Assembly (NCBI RefSeq): GCF_016653295.1
Contig: NZ_NHSF01000077.1
Location: forward strand, 1 to 50,703
DNA: 50,703 nt
Source of the DNA: Halochromatium salexigens
Lineage (GTDB): Bacteria > Pseudomonadota > Gammaproteobacteria > Chromatiales > Chromatiaceae
Direction: 5' to 3'
Part shown: in pieces, positions 16,972 through 28,570 of the stretch
Position numbering within the stretch: the first letter of the stretch is position 1
Layout of the letters: each line of letters opens with the position of its first letter
Made by a program: the position numbers and the translations under genes
Notes under the pieces: generated by a model
Databases searched by the model: none
Told to the model about the DNA's origin: nothing
Seen by the model: the letters and a program-made list of their open reading frames with translations, nothing else

Positions 16972-16996
16972 CCCCGATCGTCTCTGGGGGTATGCT
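16968..16996 (+). promoter_or_regulatory. Sigma-70-type promoter of tRNA-Pro
   Basis: TTGACC at 16968-16973 and TATGCT at 16991-16996 are separated by exactly 17 bases, and the tRNA begins 10 bases after the -10 box. The -35 box contains the stop codon of the upstream MerR-type gene. Confidence 0.75.
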
Positions 16997-17006
16997 GGTC
17001 AGCTTT

Positions 17007-17083
17007 CCGGGCGTAGCGCAGTCTGGTAGCGCACCACAATGGGGTTGTGGGGGTCGCAGGTTCGAATCCTGCCGCCCGGACCA
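17007..17083 (+). tRNA. tRNA-Pro (anticodon GGG)
   Basis: A 77-base cloverleaf with encoded CCA. Acceptor CCGGGCG (17007-17013) pairs with CGCCCGG (17073-17079), followed by A and CCA. The D arm is GCGCAGTCTGGTAGCGC. The anticodon stem CCACA/TGTGG encloses the loop ATGGGGT with anticodon GGG, reading CCC and CCU. The T arm is GCAGGTTCGAATCCTGC. It has its own promoter upstream and a strong terminator immediately downstream, as in the conserved ihfA-tRNA-Pro arrangement. Confidence 0.95.
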
Positions 17084-17091
17084 TCTTCGAG

Positions 17092-17128
17092 AACGCGGTA
17101 ATGGCTCAGCGCTGTTACCGCGTTTTTT
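17092..17128 (+). terminator. Strong intrinsic terminator after tRNA-Pro
   Basis: AACGCGGTAA (17092-17101) pairs perfectly with TTACCGCGTT (17115-17124) around a 13-base loop, and the T run continues to 17128. It ends only eight bases after the tRNA CCA plus spacer and one base before a possible upstream start of hypF. Confidence 0.9.
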
Positions 17129-17155
17129 ATGCTCGCCCGCAACGAGCGCGAGGCT

Positions 17156-19651
17156 ATGTCGAATCACCATTCATCGAGTCAGCGACTGCGTCTGCACACC
17201 GAGACCGAAGGCGAGTCGATCCGGGTGCGTGGTCTGGTGCAAGGGGTGGGTTTCCGGCCCACGGTTTGGCGCCTGGCGCGCGCTGCTGGGCTCGCCGGCG
17301 ATGTCTGCAACGACGGCGAGGGCGTGCTGATCCGGCTCTGGGGCACCAGTGCCGAGATCGATGCCTTTTGCCACGCGCTGATGATCGAGTGCCCGCCGCT
17401 TGGGCGCATCGATGGCATCGAGCGACGACCCTGCGAGGCGCCGGCGCCGGACAGCTTCCGCATCGTCGAGAGCGAGGCGGGTCTAGTGCGCACCGGCGTC
17501 GTCGCCGATGCCGCAACCTGTGAGGCCTGCGCGGCTGAGATCGCCGATCCTGGCGATCGGCGTTATCGCTATCCCTTCACCAACTGCACGCACTGCGGGC
17601 CGCGGCTCAGCATCATCCGCGCGATCCCTTACGATCGCGCCAACACCAGCATGGCCGCGTTCCAGCTGTGTCCGGCCTGCGCCGCCGAGTATGCCGATCC
17701 GGCCGATCGGCGTTTCCATGCCCAGCCGAATGCCTGTCCGGTCTGTGGCCCTAAGGTCTGGCTGACCGATGCCGAGGGCCGCGACCTGCTGGCAGCCGAT
17801 GGCTTGAAGCCTGATGTAGTCGCAGCTGATGACGAGACGCCTGGCTTTGCGGAGGCTGCGGCGGCCACTGCGGCTGATCGTGCGCCGCGCGATGCGATCG
17901 AGGCTGCGAGCCGGCTGCTCGAGCGCGGCGCCATCGTCGCGATCAAGGGCGTTGGCGGCTTTCATCTGGCCTGCGATGCGACGAATCCAGCGGCGGTGGC
18001 GACGCTGCGCGAGCGCAAGCGACGCGCGGCCAAACCCTTCGCGCTGATGGCGCGGGATCTGGACGTGGTGCGCGCGCTCTGCGAGCTGAGCCCGGCCGAG
18101 GCGGAGCTGCTGAGTTCGACGGTGGCGCCGATCGTGTTGTTGGACCAACGGGTGGATGGCGCTGCGAAGACCTCAGGTCCGGTTGCGGCCGAGGTCGCGC
18201 CGGGCCAGTCAGCCCTGGGTTTCATGCTGCCCTACAGCCCGTTGCATCGGCTGCTGCTGCAGGACTGGGATCGGCCGCTGGTGATGACCAGCGGCAATCT
18301 GAGCGACGAGCCGCAGTGCATCGACAATGCCGATGCGCTGACGCGACTGGCTGGGATCGCCGATGCCTGGCTGCTCCATGACCGCGAGATCGTCAATCGG
18401 GTCGATGATTCGGTGGCGCGCGTGATCCAGGTTCGCACGCGCTGGCTGCGCCGAGCACGCGGCGCGGCGCCGATGCCGCTCGCGCTCGCGGCCGGTTTCG
18501 AGGCCGCGCCCAGGGTGCTGGCGCTCGGTGGTGAGCTGAAGAACAGCCTCTGTCTGCTCAGCCAGGGGCAGGCGACCTTGTCGCAACACCTCGGTGATCT
18601 CGAGGAGGCGCGCACCGCGCGTGAGTTCGAGCGCACGGTGGATCTCTATCAGGCGCTGTTCGAACACGCGCCCGAGATCATCGCCGTCGACTGTCATCCC
18701 GACTACCGCTCGTCTGCGCTCGGGCGCCGGCTGGCCGCCGAGACCGGTGCTCGCCTGGTCGAGGTGCAGCACCATGCCGCGCATCTGGGCGCCGTTCTGG
18801 CCGACGCCGAGTGGCCGCTCGACGCCGGTCCGGTCATCGGGGTGATCTTCGATGGCTTGGGCTATGGAGCGGATCAGACCATCTGGGGCGGTGAATGCCT
18901 GCTCGGCGACTATCGCCAATGGCAGCGGATCGGCCATCTGCGCCCGTTCGCTCTGCCCGGTGGCGAGCGCGCCATCCGCGAGCCCTGGCGCTGTCTCTAT
19001 GCCCAGCTCGAGAGCAGCCTCGGTTGGCCGCAGTGCGTCGAGCGTTGGGGCGACCTGGAATCGCTGCGCGCGCTACGGGAGCGACCGATCGCCCTGCTCG
19101 CGGAGATGATCCAAAAGGGCGTGAATGCGCCGCGCACCACCTCGGTCGGGCGGCTGTTCGATGCGCTCGCCGCCGCGCTCGGGATCTGCGTCGATGGCAT
19201 CGCCTATGAGGCGCAAGCCGCGATCGAACTCGAGACCCTGGCGCGGCGCGCGCTGGGCGAGGGCGGTTATGCGTTCGCGATCGACACGCGTGCCGAGCCC
19301 TGGCAACTGGACCCGGCGCCGATGTGGTCGGCCCTGCTCGATGATTTGGCGGCGGGGGTACCGGCGGCGATGATCGCGGCACGCTTTCATGCCGGCCTTG
19401 CCGAGACCGTCGCTGAGCTGGCGGCGCGCGCGGCGCAGCGGCACGGGCTGGAGACGGTCGCGCTCTCGGGTGGCGTGTTCCAGAATCGCACGCTGTTCGA
19501 GGCGACGCTCAAGGCCCTGCGCGCGCGCGGCCTACAGGTGCTCACGCACACGCGCGTGCCGGCCAACGATGGCGGTCTGGCGCTCGGGCAGGCGGCGATC
19601 GCTGCCGTTGCACCACCCATTTATGCCCAATCCCCGCTGCGGGGCCGATAA
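17156..19651 (+). CDS. hypF: Carbamoyltransferase HypF (hydrogenase maturation)
   Basis: An 831-residue multidomain protein. An N-terminal acylphosphatase domain has [10 protein letters not shown] at 26-35. Two zinc-finger modules follow (CEAC...CTHC and CPAC...CPVC), then a YrdC-like domain (from about residue 240) and a Kae1-like C-terminal domain with [14 protein letters not shown] and [15 protein letters not shown]. HypF makes thiocarbamoyl groups on HypE from carbamoyl phosphate and ATP, the source of the CN ligands of NiFe hydrogenases. The presence of hypF implies NiFe hydrogenases elsewhere, since no other hyp gene is in the window. ATG 17156 is chosen; ATG 17129 directly follows the terminator T run. 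The 3' end overlaps nadB tail to tail by 31 bases. Confidence 0.95.
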   Translation: MSNHHSSSQRLRLHTETEGESIRVRGLVQGVGFRPTVWRLARAAGLAGDVCNDGEGVLIRLWGTSAEIDAFCHALMIECPPLGRIDGIERRPCEAPAPDSFRIVESEAGLVRTGVVADAATCEACAAEIADPGDRRYRYPFTNCTHCGPRLSIIRAIPYDRANTSMAAFQLCPACAAEYADPADRRFHAQPNACPVCGPKVWLTDAEGRDLLAADGLKPDVVAADDETPGFAEAAAATAADRAPRDAIEAASRLLERGAIVAIKGVGGFHLACDATNPAAVATLRERKRRAAKPFALMARDLDVVRALCELSPAEAELLSSTVAPIVLLDQRVDGAAKTSGPVAAEVAPGQSALGFMLPYSPLHRLLLQDWDRPLVMTSGNLSDEPQCIDNADALTRLAGIADAWLLHDREIVNRVDDSVARVIQVRTRWLRRARGAAPMPLALAAGFEAAPRVLALGGELKNSLCLLSQGQATLSQHLGDLEEARTAREFERTVDLYQALFEHAPEIIAVDCHPDYRSSALGRRLAAETGARLVEVQHHAAHLGAVLADAEWPLDAGPVIGVIFDGLGYGADQTIWGGECLLGDYRQWQRIGHLRPFALPGGERAIREPWRCLYAQLESSLGWPQCVERWGDLESLRALRERPIALLAEMIQKGVNAPRTTSVGRLFDALAAALGICVDGIAYEAQAAIELETLARRALGEGGYAFAIDTRAEPWQLDPAPMWSALLDDLAAGVPAAMIAARFHAGLAETVAELAARAAQRHGLETVALSGGVFQNRTLFEATLKALRARGLQVLTHTRVPANDGGLALGQAAIAAVAPPIYAQSPLRGR

Positions 19652-21249
19652 CGGTTCGGGATCAGGATCGTCGGGCGCAGTTGGCTCGGGTCTTGTTGCG
19701 GAAAATCGAGCGTGTAGTGCAGGCCCCGGCTCTCGCGGCGGCGTTGCGCGGACTGGATGATCAGGTCGGCGACATCGACCAGGTTGCGCAGCTCGAGCAG
19801 GTTGGCCTCGACGTGGAAATTGCTGTAGTGCTCGATGATCTCCTGGCGCAGCAGATCGACCCGGCGCTTGGCCCGTTGCAGGCGCTTGTTGGTGCGCACG
19901 ATGCCGACATAATCCCACATGAAACGGCGCAATTCCTCCCAGTTGTGCGAGATCACCACCGCCTCATCCGGTTCGGTGACGCGGCTGGCGTCCCAGGCCG
20001 GCACCTCGGGCGGCGTGGCCCAGTCGGTGGCGCGTGCGGCGATGTCCTTGGCCGCGAGTTCGGCAAAGACCAGGCATTCGAGCAAGGAGTTGCTGGCCAT
20101 CCGGTTGGCGCCATGCAGCCCGGTGTAGGCGGTCTCGCCGATCGCATAGAGGCCGGGGAGATCGGTGCGCGCGCGCGCATCTACCAGCAGTCCGCCGCAG
20201 GTATAGTGCGCGGCGGGCACCACCGGGATCGGCTCGCGGGTGATGTCGATGCCGAGTTCGAGACAGCGCGCGTGGATGGTCGGGAAGTGCTCGGTGATGA
20301 ACGCCGCCGGGCGGTGCGAGATATCCAGATGGACGAATTTGCTCCCGGTGCGTTTGATCTCGTGGTCGATCGCGCGCGCCACCACGTCGCGCGGGGCCAG
20401 CTCGGCGCGCGCATCGAAGCGCGGCATGAAACGATCGCCATGGGTGAGCAGCAGCTTGGCGCCTTCACCGCGCAGGGCTTCGCTGATCAGGAAGGATTTG
20501 GCCTTGGAGTGGTAGAGGCAGGTCGGATGGAACTGCATGAATTCCATGTTCGCCACCCGGCAGCCGGCGCGCCAGCCCATGGCGATGCCGTCACCGGTGG
20601 TGACGTCCGGATTGCTGGTGTAGACGTAGACCTTGCTGGCGCCGCCGCTGGCGATGACCACGAAGCGGGCCAGGAAGGTCTTGACCTGGTTGTCGCGGTT
20701 GTCGAGCAGATAGGCGCCGAGCACGCGGTTCTCGCGACCGCCGAGCTTGCGATCGGTGATCAGATCGACCGCCGCATGATGCTCGAACAGCTCGACGTTG
20801 GCGCGCGCGCGCACCAGGCTGGTCAGGGTGGTCTCGACCGCGAGGCCGGTGGCATCGGCGGCGTGGATGACGCGACGATGAGTGTGCCCGCCTTCGCGTG
20901 TCAGATGATACCCGCTGGAGCTGGCCGCGCTGTCGTCGCGGGTAAACTGAACGCCGGCGTTGAGGAGCCATTGAATATTATCCGGGCCGCGCTCGACGAC
21001 CAGCCGCACGATGGCCTCATCACAGAGCCCGTCACCGGCCTTGAGGGTATCCTGCACATGGGCGTCGATGGAGTCGGTGGCGTTGAGCACCGCCGAGATG
21101 CCGCCCTGGGCATAGAGGGTGTTGCCTTCCTGGAGTTCGCGTTTGGAGACCACGGCGACCGAAAGGTTGTCCGGCAGCCGCAGCGCGAGACCGAGGCCCG
21201 CTGCGCCGCTGCCGATGATGAGAACGTCGTGGTGGTTGAGGTGAGGCAT
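19621..21249 (-). CDS. nadB: L-aspartate oxidase
   Basis: A 542-residue flavoprotein of normal NadB length. It starts with a Rossmann FAD motif ([17 protein letters not shown]), has [17 protein letters not shown] near residue 40, the substrate-site block [17 protein letters not shown], and [20 protein letters not shown] near the second FAD contact. It oxidises L-aspartate to iminoaspartate, which NadA turns into quinolinate for NAD synthesis. It is cytoplasmic. It is divergent from rpoE and converges with hypF. The rpoE-nadB neighbourhood is common in gammaproteobacteria. Confidence 0.96.
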   Translation of the reverse strand: MPHLNHHDVLIIGSGAAGLGLALRLPDNLSVAVVSKRELQEGNTLYAQGGISAVLNATDSIDAHVQDTLKAGDGLCDEAIVRLVVERGPDNIQWLLNAGVQFTRDDSAASSSGYHLTREGGHTHRRVIHAADATGLAVETTLTSLVRARANVELFEHHAAVDLITDRKLGGRENRVLGAYLLDNRDNQVKTFLARFVVIASGGASKVYVYTSNPDVTTGDGIAMGWRAGCRVANMEFMQFHPTCLYHSKAKSFLISEALRGEGAKLLLTHGDRFMPRFDARAELAPRDVVARAIDHEIKRTGSKFVHLDISHRPAAFITEHFPTIHARCLELGIDITREPIPVVPAAHYTCGGLLVDARARTDLPGLYAIGETAYTGLHGANRMASNSLLECLVFAELAAKDIAARATDWATPPEVPAWDASRVTEPDEAVVISHNWEELRRFMWDYVGIVRTNKRLQRAKRRVDLLRQEIIEHYSNFHVEANLLELRNLVDVADLIIQSAQRRRESRGLHYTLDFPQQDPSQLRPTILIPNRYRPRSGDWA

Positions 21250-21392
21250 GGCTGCGGGGCTTCTGTTTGGGCTTGTCTATGCCTGAGCATGGACAAAGAT
21301 TAGATTAGACCGATATGAATCGGCAAGCCAACGGGCAATTCATGACGCGTCGCATCGCCTTGCGATACATCAAGGCGCGACGCCCTGAACAT

Positions 21393-21420
21393 AGAACTTT
21401 CATCGAAGGGGTGGTGTCAA
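21393..21420 (+). promoter_or_regulatory. Possible sigma-E-type promoter of rpoE
   Basis: AGAACTTT at 21393-21400 and TCAA at 21417-21420, 16 bases apart, resemble the sigma-E consensus (GGAACTT, about 16 bases, TCAAA or TCTGA) as I know it. They lie 43 bases before the rpoE start, which fits an autoregulated sigma factor operon. Confidence 0.5.
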
Positions 21421-21462
21421 TGCGCCAGGTGAGCAAGGATCGACGAGCATGGGGTAGGCCAC

Positions 21463-22041
21463 GTGACTGAGCGCGAGGTCGATCAAGCGCTCGTCGAGCG
21501 CGCGCAGGCCGGAGATCGACGGGCATTCGATCTGCTCGTGTTGAAATATCAGCAGAAGATCGCCGCGCTGATCGGGCGCTATCTGCGCGACAGCGCCGAG
21601 GTCCTGGACGTGACCCAGGATGCGTTCTTGAAGGCCTATCGAGCGCTGCCCGGCTTTCGTGGCGAGTCGGCGTTCTATACCTGGATCTATCGCATCGCCA
21701 TCAATACGGTGAAGAACCACATGGTCGCACAGAGCCGGCGGCCGCCCGGGGATGATGTCGAGGCCGAACTCGCCGAGCAGATGGAGATGGGCGCGCGACT
21801 GCGCGACAGCGCGACCCCGGAGCGTGAGGCCCTCAGCGATGAGATCGCCAACACCGTGCAGGAGGCGCTGGATGCGCTGCCCGATGATCTGCGCGCGGCG
21901 ATCATGTTTCGAGAGATCGATGGCATGAGCTACGAAGAGATCGCCATGGCGATGGAGTGTCCGATCGGAACGGTGCGTTCGCGGATCTTCCGGGCGCGGG
22001 AGGCAATTGATAAACGGCTCCGGCCGCTGCTCGAGGCCTGA
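21463..22041 (+). CDS. rpoE: RNA polymerase sigma-E factor (RpoE/AlgU)
   Basis: A 192-residue group IV sigma factor. Region 2 contains DQALVERAQAGDRRAFDLLV and DVTQDAFLKAYRALPGFRGE, with FYTWIYRIAINTVKNH; region 4 contains LPDDLRAAIMFREIDGMSYE and PIGTVRSRIFRARE. This is the RpoE/AlgU type that controls the envelope stress response. The start is a GTG, since the only nearby ATG (21449) hits a stop after two codons. Anti-sigma factor RseA, RseB, RseC and the MucD protease follow in the same operon, so it is released when the periplasm is stressed. A sigma-E-like promoter lies upstream. Confidence 0.96.
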   Translation: MTEREVDQALVERAQAGDRRAFDLLVLKYQQKIAALIGRYLRDSAEVLDVTQDAFLKAYRALPGFRGESAFYTWIYRIAINTVKNHMVAQSRRPPGDDVEAELAEQMEMGARLRDSATPEREALSDEIANTVQEALDALPDDLRAAIMFREIDGMSYEEIAMAMECPIGTVRSRIFRAREAIDKRLRPLLEA

Positions 22042-22104
22042 TGGTCGTAGCATGGCCTCGAGCTGAATCCGTATCATGAATGACTGACGAGCAAAGGCGA
22101 CATC

Positions 22105-22695
22105 ATGACAACAGCAACACCGGACCACTGGCATCTGACGGCACTGCTCGACGGCGAGCCCGGTCCTGGCGGATTCGAGGTCGCGATCAGCGCGCTCGAA
22201 CAAGACGCCACCCTCCGTGCACGCTTTGAGCGCGGCCTGCTCATTGGTCAGGTGCTGCGTGGCGAGACGTCAACGCCCGCAGCGCGTACCATCAGCGCGC
22301 GGGTGTCGGCGGCGCTGGCGACCGAGCCGGTGCCGATGCGCCCAGCGCGGCGCCAGCGCGTCCCGGCCTCGATCAACCGCCCGGCGGCGGCCCTGGCCAT
22401 CGCCGCCAGCCTGGTTGCCGTTGCTGTTCTGGTGGGCCCGGGGCTCTTGAGCGGCCCGGCCATGGAGTCGCCCGGCATGGCCCGCAACATCGCCCAGCAG
22501 GGTACTGCCGAGCCTGCTGGCAGTGATGATGCGCAAGCCGATGCACAGGTGGTCGAGCGCTGGACGATGGAGGAGCCCGCTGGTTCGACCGCGCTGGATG
22601 CCCTGTTAGTGGATCATCGCGAGCGCGCCTCGGCCTCGGGGCTGACTGGCTTTATTCCGTATGCCGCCGTGGTTGGTCAAAGTGGCCTGCGTTGA
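22105..22695 (+). CDS. rseA: Anti-sigma-E factor RseA (MucA)
   Basis: A 196-residue single-pass membrane protein. The N-terminal cytoplasmic part has the RseA pattern HLTALLDGEPGPGGFE and RFERGLLIGQVLRGE, which binds sigma-E. One hydrophobic helix (about 94-115) crosses the inner membrane, and a periplasmic tail of ~80 residues follows. In E. coli the protein is cut by DegS and RseP to release sigma-E; neither protease is in this window. rseB begins four bases after the stop, indicating coupled translation. Confidence 0.92.
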   Translation: MTTATPDHWHLTALLDGEPGPGGFEVAISALEQDATLRARFERGLLIGQVLRGETSTPAARTISARVSAALATEPVPMRPARRQRVPASINRPAAALAIAASLVAVAVLVGPGLLSGPAMESPGMARNIAQQGTAEPAGSDDAQADAQVVERWTMEEPAGSTALDALLVDHRERASASGLTGFIPYAAVVGQSGLR

Positions 22696-22699
22696 TCCG

Positions 22700-23719
22700 A
22701 TGTGGCGGCTGTTACCGCGCGATACGCGCTTGCTCATCATTGTTGTCGGTGTCTGCTGGCTTGCGTTACCGGTCGGTGCTGTCGATAGCGGCCAGGAGCG
22801 TTCCTCGCTCGAGCTGCTCGGTCGCATGGCGAAGGCGCTGTCGGAGCGCGAATACGAAGGCACCCTAGTCTACCTGAATGGCCATCAATTATCGACGCTG
22901 CGCATTGCCCATCGTATCGATGGCGGTCAGACCCGCGAGAGCCTGTTGGCGCTGAGTGGACCGATCCGGGCTGTTGCCCGCGGCCATCAGTCGGTGACCT
23001 GCGTCCTACCCGATGCACGTGCCATCTCGGTTCCGCGGCATCCGGCATCGGCGGCGACCCTGCATTCAGGCGCGCTCGATATTGAACGGCTGCGCTCGCA
23101 TTATCTCATCCACCTGCTCGGGCGTTCGCGTATCGCTGGTCGTGATACCCGGGTCGTGGGTATTATTCCCAGGGACGACTTGCGTTATGGTTATCGTTTC
23201 TTCGTTGACGAGGAAACCGGTCTGCCGTTGAAAACCGACCTGATGGATAGCGCTGCGATCCCGATCGAGCAGGTGATGTTCACCGAGATCGAGTTTCTCG
23301 AGGAGGCTGACAAGCAAGCGCTTGTCAGCACCCCGGAGAGAACGCGCCCGGTTGCGGCCTTGAGCGCCCAGACGGCGACCTCGACAACGCCAGCCGATCC
23401 CTCGAAAATCGTTGATGCAGCCCCTTGGCACTTTACGGCGTTACCCGCTGGGTACCGGCTCGTCGCCGCTGATCCGCCTCGCGCCCAGGCGGAGGCTCAG
23501 GTTGAGGGGGGACGACGCTGGTTCATGATCAGCGATGGACTCTCGACGGTATCGGTCTATGTGGAGCCCGATCAGGAGCATGGCTTTACGGGGTACAAAC
23601 GCGTCGGTGCCGTGCATGCGGCGGGGCGTCTCGTGGATGGGCATCAGGTTACCGTGGTCGGGGAAGCACCCCTGCCAACCGTTCAAGCCATTGCCGATGC
23701 GCTCAGGACTCAACCATGA
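22700..23719 (+). CDS. rseB: Sigma-E regulatory protein RseB (MucB)
   Basis: A periplasmic protein of 339 residues with a signal peptide (MWRLLPRDTRLLIIVVGVCW, then LALPVGA). It has the MucB/RseB pattern: LLGRMAKALSEREYEGTLVY near the mature start, YGYRFFVDEETGLPLKTDLM in the middle, and the C-terminal GGRRWFMISDGLSTVSVYVE and GEAPLPTVQAIADALR. RseB binds the periplasmic part of RseA, protects it from cleavage and senses lipoprotein or LPS signals. ATG 22700, four bases after rseA, is preferred over 22661, which would overlap rseA and precede the signal peptide by 13 residues. The stop overlaps the rseC start (ATGA). Confidence 0.92.
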   Translation: MWRLLPRDTRLLIIVVGVCWLALPVGAVDSGQERSSLELLGRMAKALSEREYEGTLVYLNGHQLSTLRIAHRIDGGQTRESLLALSGPIRAVARGHQSVTCVLPDARAISVPRHPASAATLHSGALDIERLRSHYLIHLLGRSRIAGRDTRVVGIIPRDDLRYGYRFFVDEETGLPLKTDLMDSAAIPIEQVMFTEIEFLEEADKQALVSTPERTRPVAALSAQTATSTTPADPSKIVDAAPWHFTALPAGYRLVAADPPRAQAEAQVEGGRRWFMISDGLSTVSVYVEPDQEHGFTGYKRVGAVHAAGRLVDGHQVTVVGEAPLPTVQAIADALRTQP

Positions 23720-24192
23720 TAGAAGAACATGCCATCGTGACCTCGATTGAAGCTGGCATCGCCGAGGTCGAGATTATGCGCCGTTCGGGCTGTCATGCTT
23801 GTAACGCCCGTTCGGGCTGTGGTGTATCGCTGCTTGATCAGGTGCTCGGCCGACGACCACAGCGTTTACTCCTCGCTAATAAGGTCGCTGCCCGTCCAGG
23901 TGATGAGGTTGTCATCGGTATGCCGGAGTCGGCGCTGCTCAAGGCTGCCCTGGCGGCTTATATGATGCCGTTGGCTGGCCTTTTGGCCGGCGCCATCGCC
24001 GGCGACCTGATGATCGCGGATCAGTCCGCCGATCAAGGGCTACCGTTGCTGTTCGGTGCCTTTGGCTTTGTCGTCGGTTTGCTCGGCACGCGTCTCTATA
24101 GCCGACGACTCGCCGCCGATCCGCGTTGGCGCGCGGTGTTGCTGCGGCGCGTCACTCAGTCGCTTCCGGTGGGCCTCGCGAACATGCACTAG
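23716..24192 (+). CDS. rseC: RseC/MucC family membrane protein
   Basis: A 158-residue inner membrane protein. The N-terminal cytoplasmic part has cysteines in RRSGCHACNARSGCGVSLL (Cys26, 29 and 35), as in RseC proteins that may bind an Fe-S cluster. Two adjacent transmembrane helices follow (about 80-98 and 108-128). RseC has been linked to sigma-E control and to the Rsx/Rnf complex that reduces SoxR; its chemistry is not settled. The gene overlaps rseB by four bases and precedes mucD by 106 bases. Confidence 0.9.
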   Translation: MIEEHAIVTSIEAGIAEVEIMRRSGCHACNARSGCGVSLLDQVLGRRPQRLLLANKVAARPGDEVVIGMPESALLKAALAAYMMPLAGLLAGAIAGDLMIADQSADQGLPLLFGAFGFVVGLLGTRLYSRRLAADPRWRAVLLRRVTQSLPVGLANMH

Positions 24193-24298
24193 TCTACAAG
24201 CGGTGCGGTGGGTAAAGCCCGCATCTGTTATGGTGCCTGGTTATCGTTGTTGGTTTCCATCGGCCTTCATCCGTCTATCGTCTTGCTCTAGGACCCGC

Positions 24299-25783
24299 AT
24301 GCATCATCGGTCTCTGTTCCTGTTCATCCTCGCTACCGTTGGTGTGCTCGGATTCGCCTTGGGGCAATCGAGCCTTGCGGAGGGGATCGGGCGGGCCGCT
24401 GAGCCCGCTAGCGAACAGGCGGCGTCTGAGATGGTGTCCGGGCTCCCGGACTTTATCCCCCTAGTCAAGCGCTGTGGCCCGTCGGTGGTCAATATCAGTA
24501 GCAAGCAGGGTTATGGGCTGGGGCCGCAGGACTTCGGCGCCGAGGATGGCCTGCCGGAAGACAGCCCACTGTACGACTTCTTTCGCCGTTTCTTCGGCGA
24601 GGAAGGCGGTCCTTTGCCCGAGGACGGGGAGCAAGGGCGCTCGTTGGGCTCGGGCTTCATTCTGAGCCCGGATGGCTACATCTTGACCAATGCCCATGTG
24701 GTCGAGGCCGCCGATGAGATCATCGTGCGCATGAGCGACCGCCGTGAGTTCGTCGCCCAGGTCATCGGCGCCGACGAGCGCAGCGATATCGCGCTCCTCA
24801 AGATCGAGGCGGCCGACTTGCCGGCGGTCGAACTCGGAGACTCATCGGCCATCGAGGTGGGAGAATGGGTGCTGGCGATCGGCTCCCCGTTCGGCTTCGA
24901 GCATTCGGCCACAGCGGGCATCATCAGCGCCAAGGGGCGCTCGCTGCCCTCCGAGAACTATGTGCCCTTCATCCAGACCGATGTGGCGATCAACCCAGGC
25001 AACTCGGGTGGGCCCTTGTTCGACCTCTCAGGACGGGTGGTCGGCGTCAATTCGCAGATCTACAGCCGCACGGGCGGCTTCATGGGGCTCTCGTTCGCGA
25101 TCCCGATCGATGTGGCTATCGATGTGGTCGAGCAGCTCAAGGAGAAGGGGCGGGTCAGTCGCGGCTGGCTCGGCGTCTTGGTCCAGGACGTAACCCGTGA
25201 TCTTGCCGAACCCTTCGGCCTGGTGCATCCGACCGGTGCGCTGGTCTCGCAGGTGCTGCCCAATAGTCCGGCCGAGAAGGCGGGACTGCGCGCCGGCGAC
25301 ATCATCCTGACGTTCGATGGCATCGATGTCCCGACCTCGAGTAATCTGCCGCCGTTGGTTGGGGTGACCAAGGTCGATGTCACGGTGGAAGTTGAACTCT
25401 TGCGCCATGGCGAACGGCGTACCGTGGCGGTGACCTTGGCGGAACTGCCCGAGGACGAGATGACCTCTATTCAGTCCGGTAATGGATCGGCGCCGGCGGC
25501 TAATCGGCTGGGCCTGGTAGTCACGGAGGTGCCGGATGATCAACGCGAGTTGCTCGCGCTCGAGGAAGGTGGTGTTCTGGTCGATCGCGTCGAGACCGGG
25601 CCTGCCGAACGGGCCGGTCTGCGCGCTGGTGATCTCATCCTGAACTTCCACGACGAGCAGGTTCGGGACTTGGCTCAGTTCGAGCGGCTCGTGGACACGG
25701 CGCCGGCGGGAGAGTCGGTGGCCGTGCTCGTGCAACGGGGCGATGGACGCATGTTCTATGCGTTGCGCTTGCCGCCAGAATAA
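24299..25783 (+). CDS. mucD: Periplasmic serine protease MucD/DegP (Do family)
   Basis: A 494-residue protein with a signal peptide (MHHRSLFLFILATVGVLGFA). The trypsin-like domain has the full triad: His133 (ILTNAHVVEAAD), Asp163 (ERSDIALLKIE) and Ser236 (NPGNSGGPLFD). Two PDZ domains follow: the first near RGWLGVLVQDV to the GLRAGDIILTFDGI block, the second near GPAERAGLRAGDLILNFHDE. It degrades and holds misfolded envelope proteins. Its place directly after rseC is the Pseudomonas/Chromatium type of rpoE operon. The frame is open upstream to 24056, but the signal peptide and AGGA nine bases earlier fix the start at 24299. lepA follows. Confidence 0.95.
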   Translation: MHHRSLFLFILATVGVLGFALGQSSLAEGIGRAAEPASEQAASEMVSGLPDFIPLVKRCGPSVVNISSKQGYGLGPQDFGAEDGLPEDSPLYDFFRRFFGEEGGPLPEDGEQGRSLGSGFILSPDGYILTNAHVVEAADEIIVRMSDRREFVAQVIGADERSDIALLKIEAADLPAVELGDSSAIEVGEWVLAIGSPFGFEHSATAGIISAKGRSLPSENYVPFIQTDVAINPGNSGGPLFDLSGRVVGVNSQIYSRTGGFMGLSFAIPIDVAIDVVEQLKEKGRVSRGWLGVLVQDVTRDLAEPFGLVHPTGALVSQVLPNSPAEKAGLRAGDIILTFDGIDVPTSSNLPPLVGVTKVDVTVEVELLRHGERRTVAVTLAELPEDEMTSIQSGNGSAPAANRLGLVVTEVPDDQRELLALEEGGVLVDRVETGPAERAGLRAGDLILNFHDEQVRDLAQFERLVDTAPAGESVAVLVQRGDGRMFYALRLPPE

Positions 25784-25828
25784 TCTTACCTGCCTTTTTG
25801 CTCGGATAGCCAAGGATCACAGCCGCCG

Positions 25829-27634
<1,806 letters not shown>

Positions 27635-27717
27635 CCGATTTTGCATCCCAGACCTGATCGTCGTGCTGCGTGCGGCGTTCAAAGCGCCGTCACAGGACCA
27701 GGAGACGCCACCGCGCC

Positions 27718-28563
27718 ATGAGCTTCGACTTCCCGACCTTCCTCGTTGCCGCGACCTTTCTCACCGGCGGCATTTGGCTGTTGGATGCGCTGCTGTTCGC
27801 GCCCAAGCGTCGTCGCCGTCTCGCTGCCCGTACTGCGGCGGAGAGCGCCTCAGCCCAGAGCGGCGGCTACAAGGAGCCGGTGCTGGTGGAGTACGCGCGC
27901 TCGTTCTTCCCCGTGATTCTGGTCGTGCTGCTGCTGCGCTCGTTCGTTGTCGAGCCCTTTCGCATCCCCTCGGGCTCGATGATGCCGACCTTGCTGGTCG
28001 GCGACTTCATCCTGGTCAACAAGTTCGCCTATGGGTTGCGCTGGCCGGTGCTGAATAAGAAATTCGTCGACATCGGCGAGCCCGAGCGCGGTGATGTGAT
28101 GGTGTTCCGCTTCCCGCGCGATGAGTCGGTCGACTACATCAAACGCGTCATCGCGGTGCCAGGTGATCAAGTTCACTATCGCGACAAGACGCTCTATGTC
28201 AACGGCGAGCCCTTGGAGCAGACCCCGCTCGGCGACTATGTCGGGGAAAACGAACAGCCAACCGGGCTGATCGAGGCTGTCGAACAGGTCAACGACGAAC
28301 ACGAGCACGAGATCCTGATCAATCCGCGCACGGGTGATTTCCCACGCTCCTGCGGCGTGCTCGCGCGCGGCCCGGTGACGGTGCCCGAGGGCCAGTATTT
28401 CGTCATGGGCGATAACCGCGATAACAGTAACGACGGCCGCTGCTGGGGCTTCGTGCCCGAGGAGAACTTGGTCGGCAAGGCCTTCGCGATCTGGATGAGC
28501 TGGGATGGCAATCGTGACGGTCTGCCGATCGCGTTCGACCGCATTGGCGATGTGATTCATTGA
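27718..28563 (+). CDS. lepB: Signal peptidase I
   Basis: A 281-residue inner membrane serine protease. Two hydrophobic segments near the N-terminus (about 7-27 and 62-78) flank a short basic loop, and the catalytic domain is periplasmic. The Ser/Lys dyad is Ser87 in IPSGSMMPTLLVGDF and Lys142 in DYIKRVIAVPGDQ; the later GDNRDNSNDGRCWGFV block is also present. It removes signal peptides from exported proteins. The start MSFDFPTFL is chosen because the hydrophobic region follows at once; an earlier in-frame codon at 27670 adds only basic residues. AGGAG lies 13 bases before it, rather far. Confidence 0.95.
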   Translation: MSFDFPTFLVAATFLTGGIWLLDALLFAPKRRRRLAARTAAESASAQSGGYKEPVLVEYARSFFPVILVVLLLRSFVVEPFRIPSGSMMPTLLVGDFILVNKFAYGLRWPVLNKKFVDIGEPERGDVMVFRFPRDESVDYIKRVIAVPGDQVHYRDKTLYVNGEPLEQTPLGDYVGENEQPTGLIEAVEQVNDEHEHEILINPRTGDFPRSCGVLARGPVTVPEGQYFVMGDNRDNSNDGRCWGFVPEENLVGKAFAIWMSWDGNRDGLPIAFDRIGDVIH

Positions 28564-28570
28564 GTCCGCC

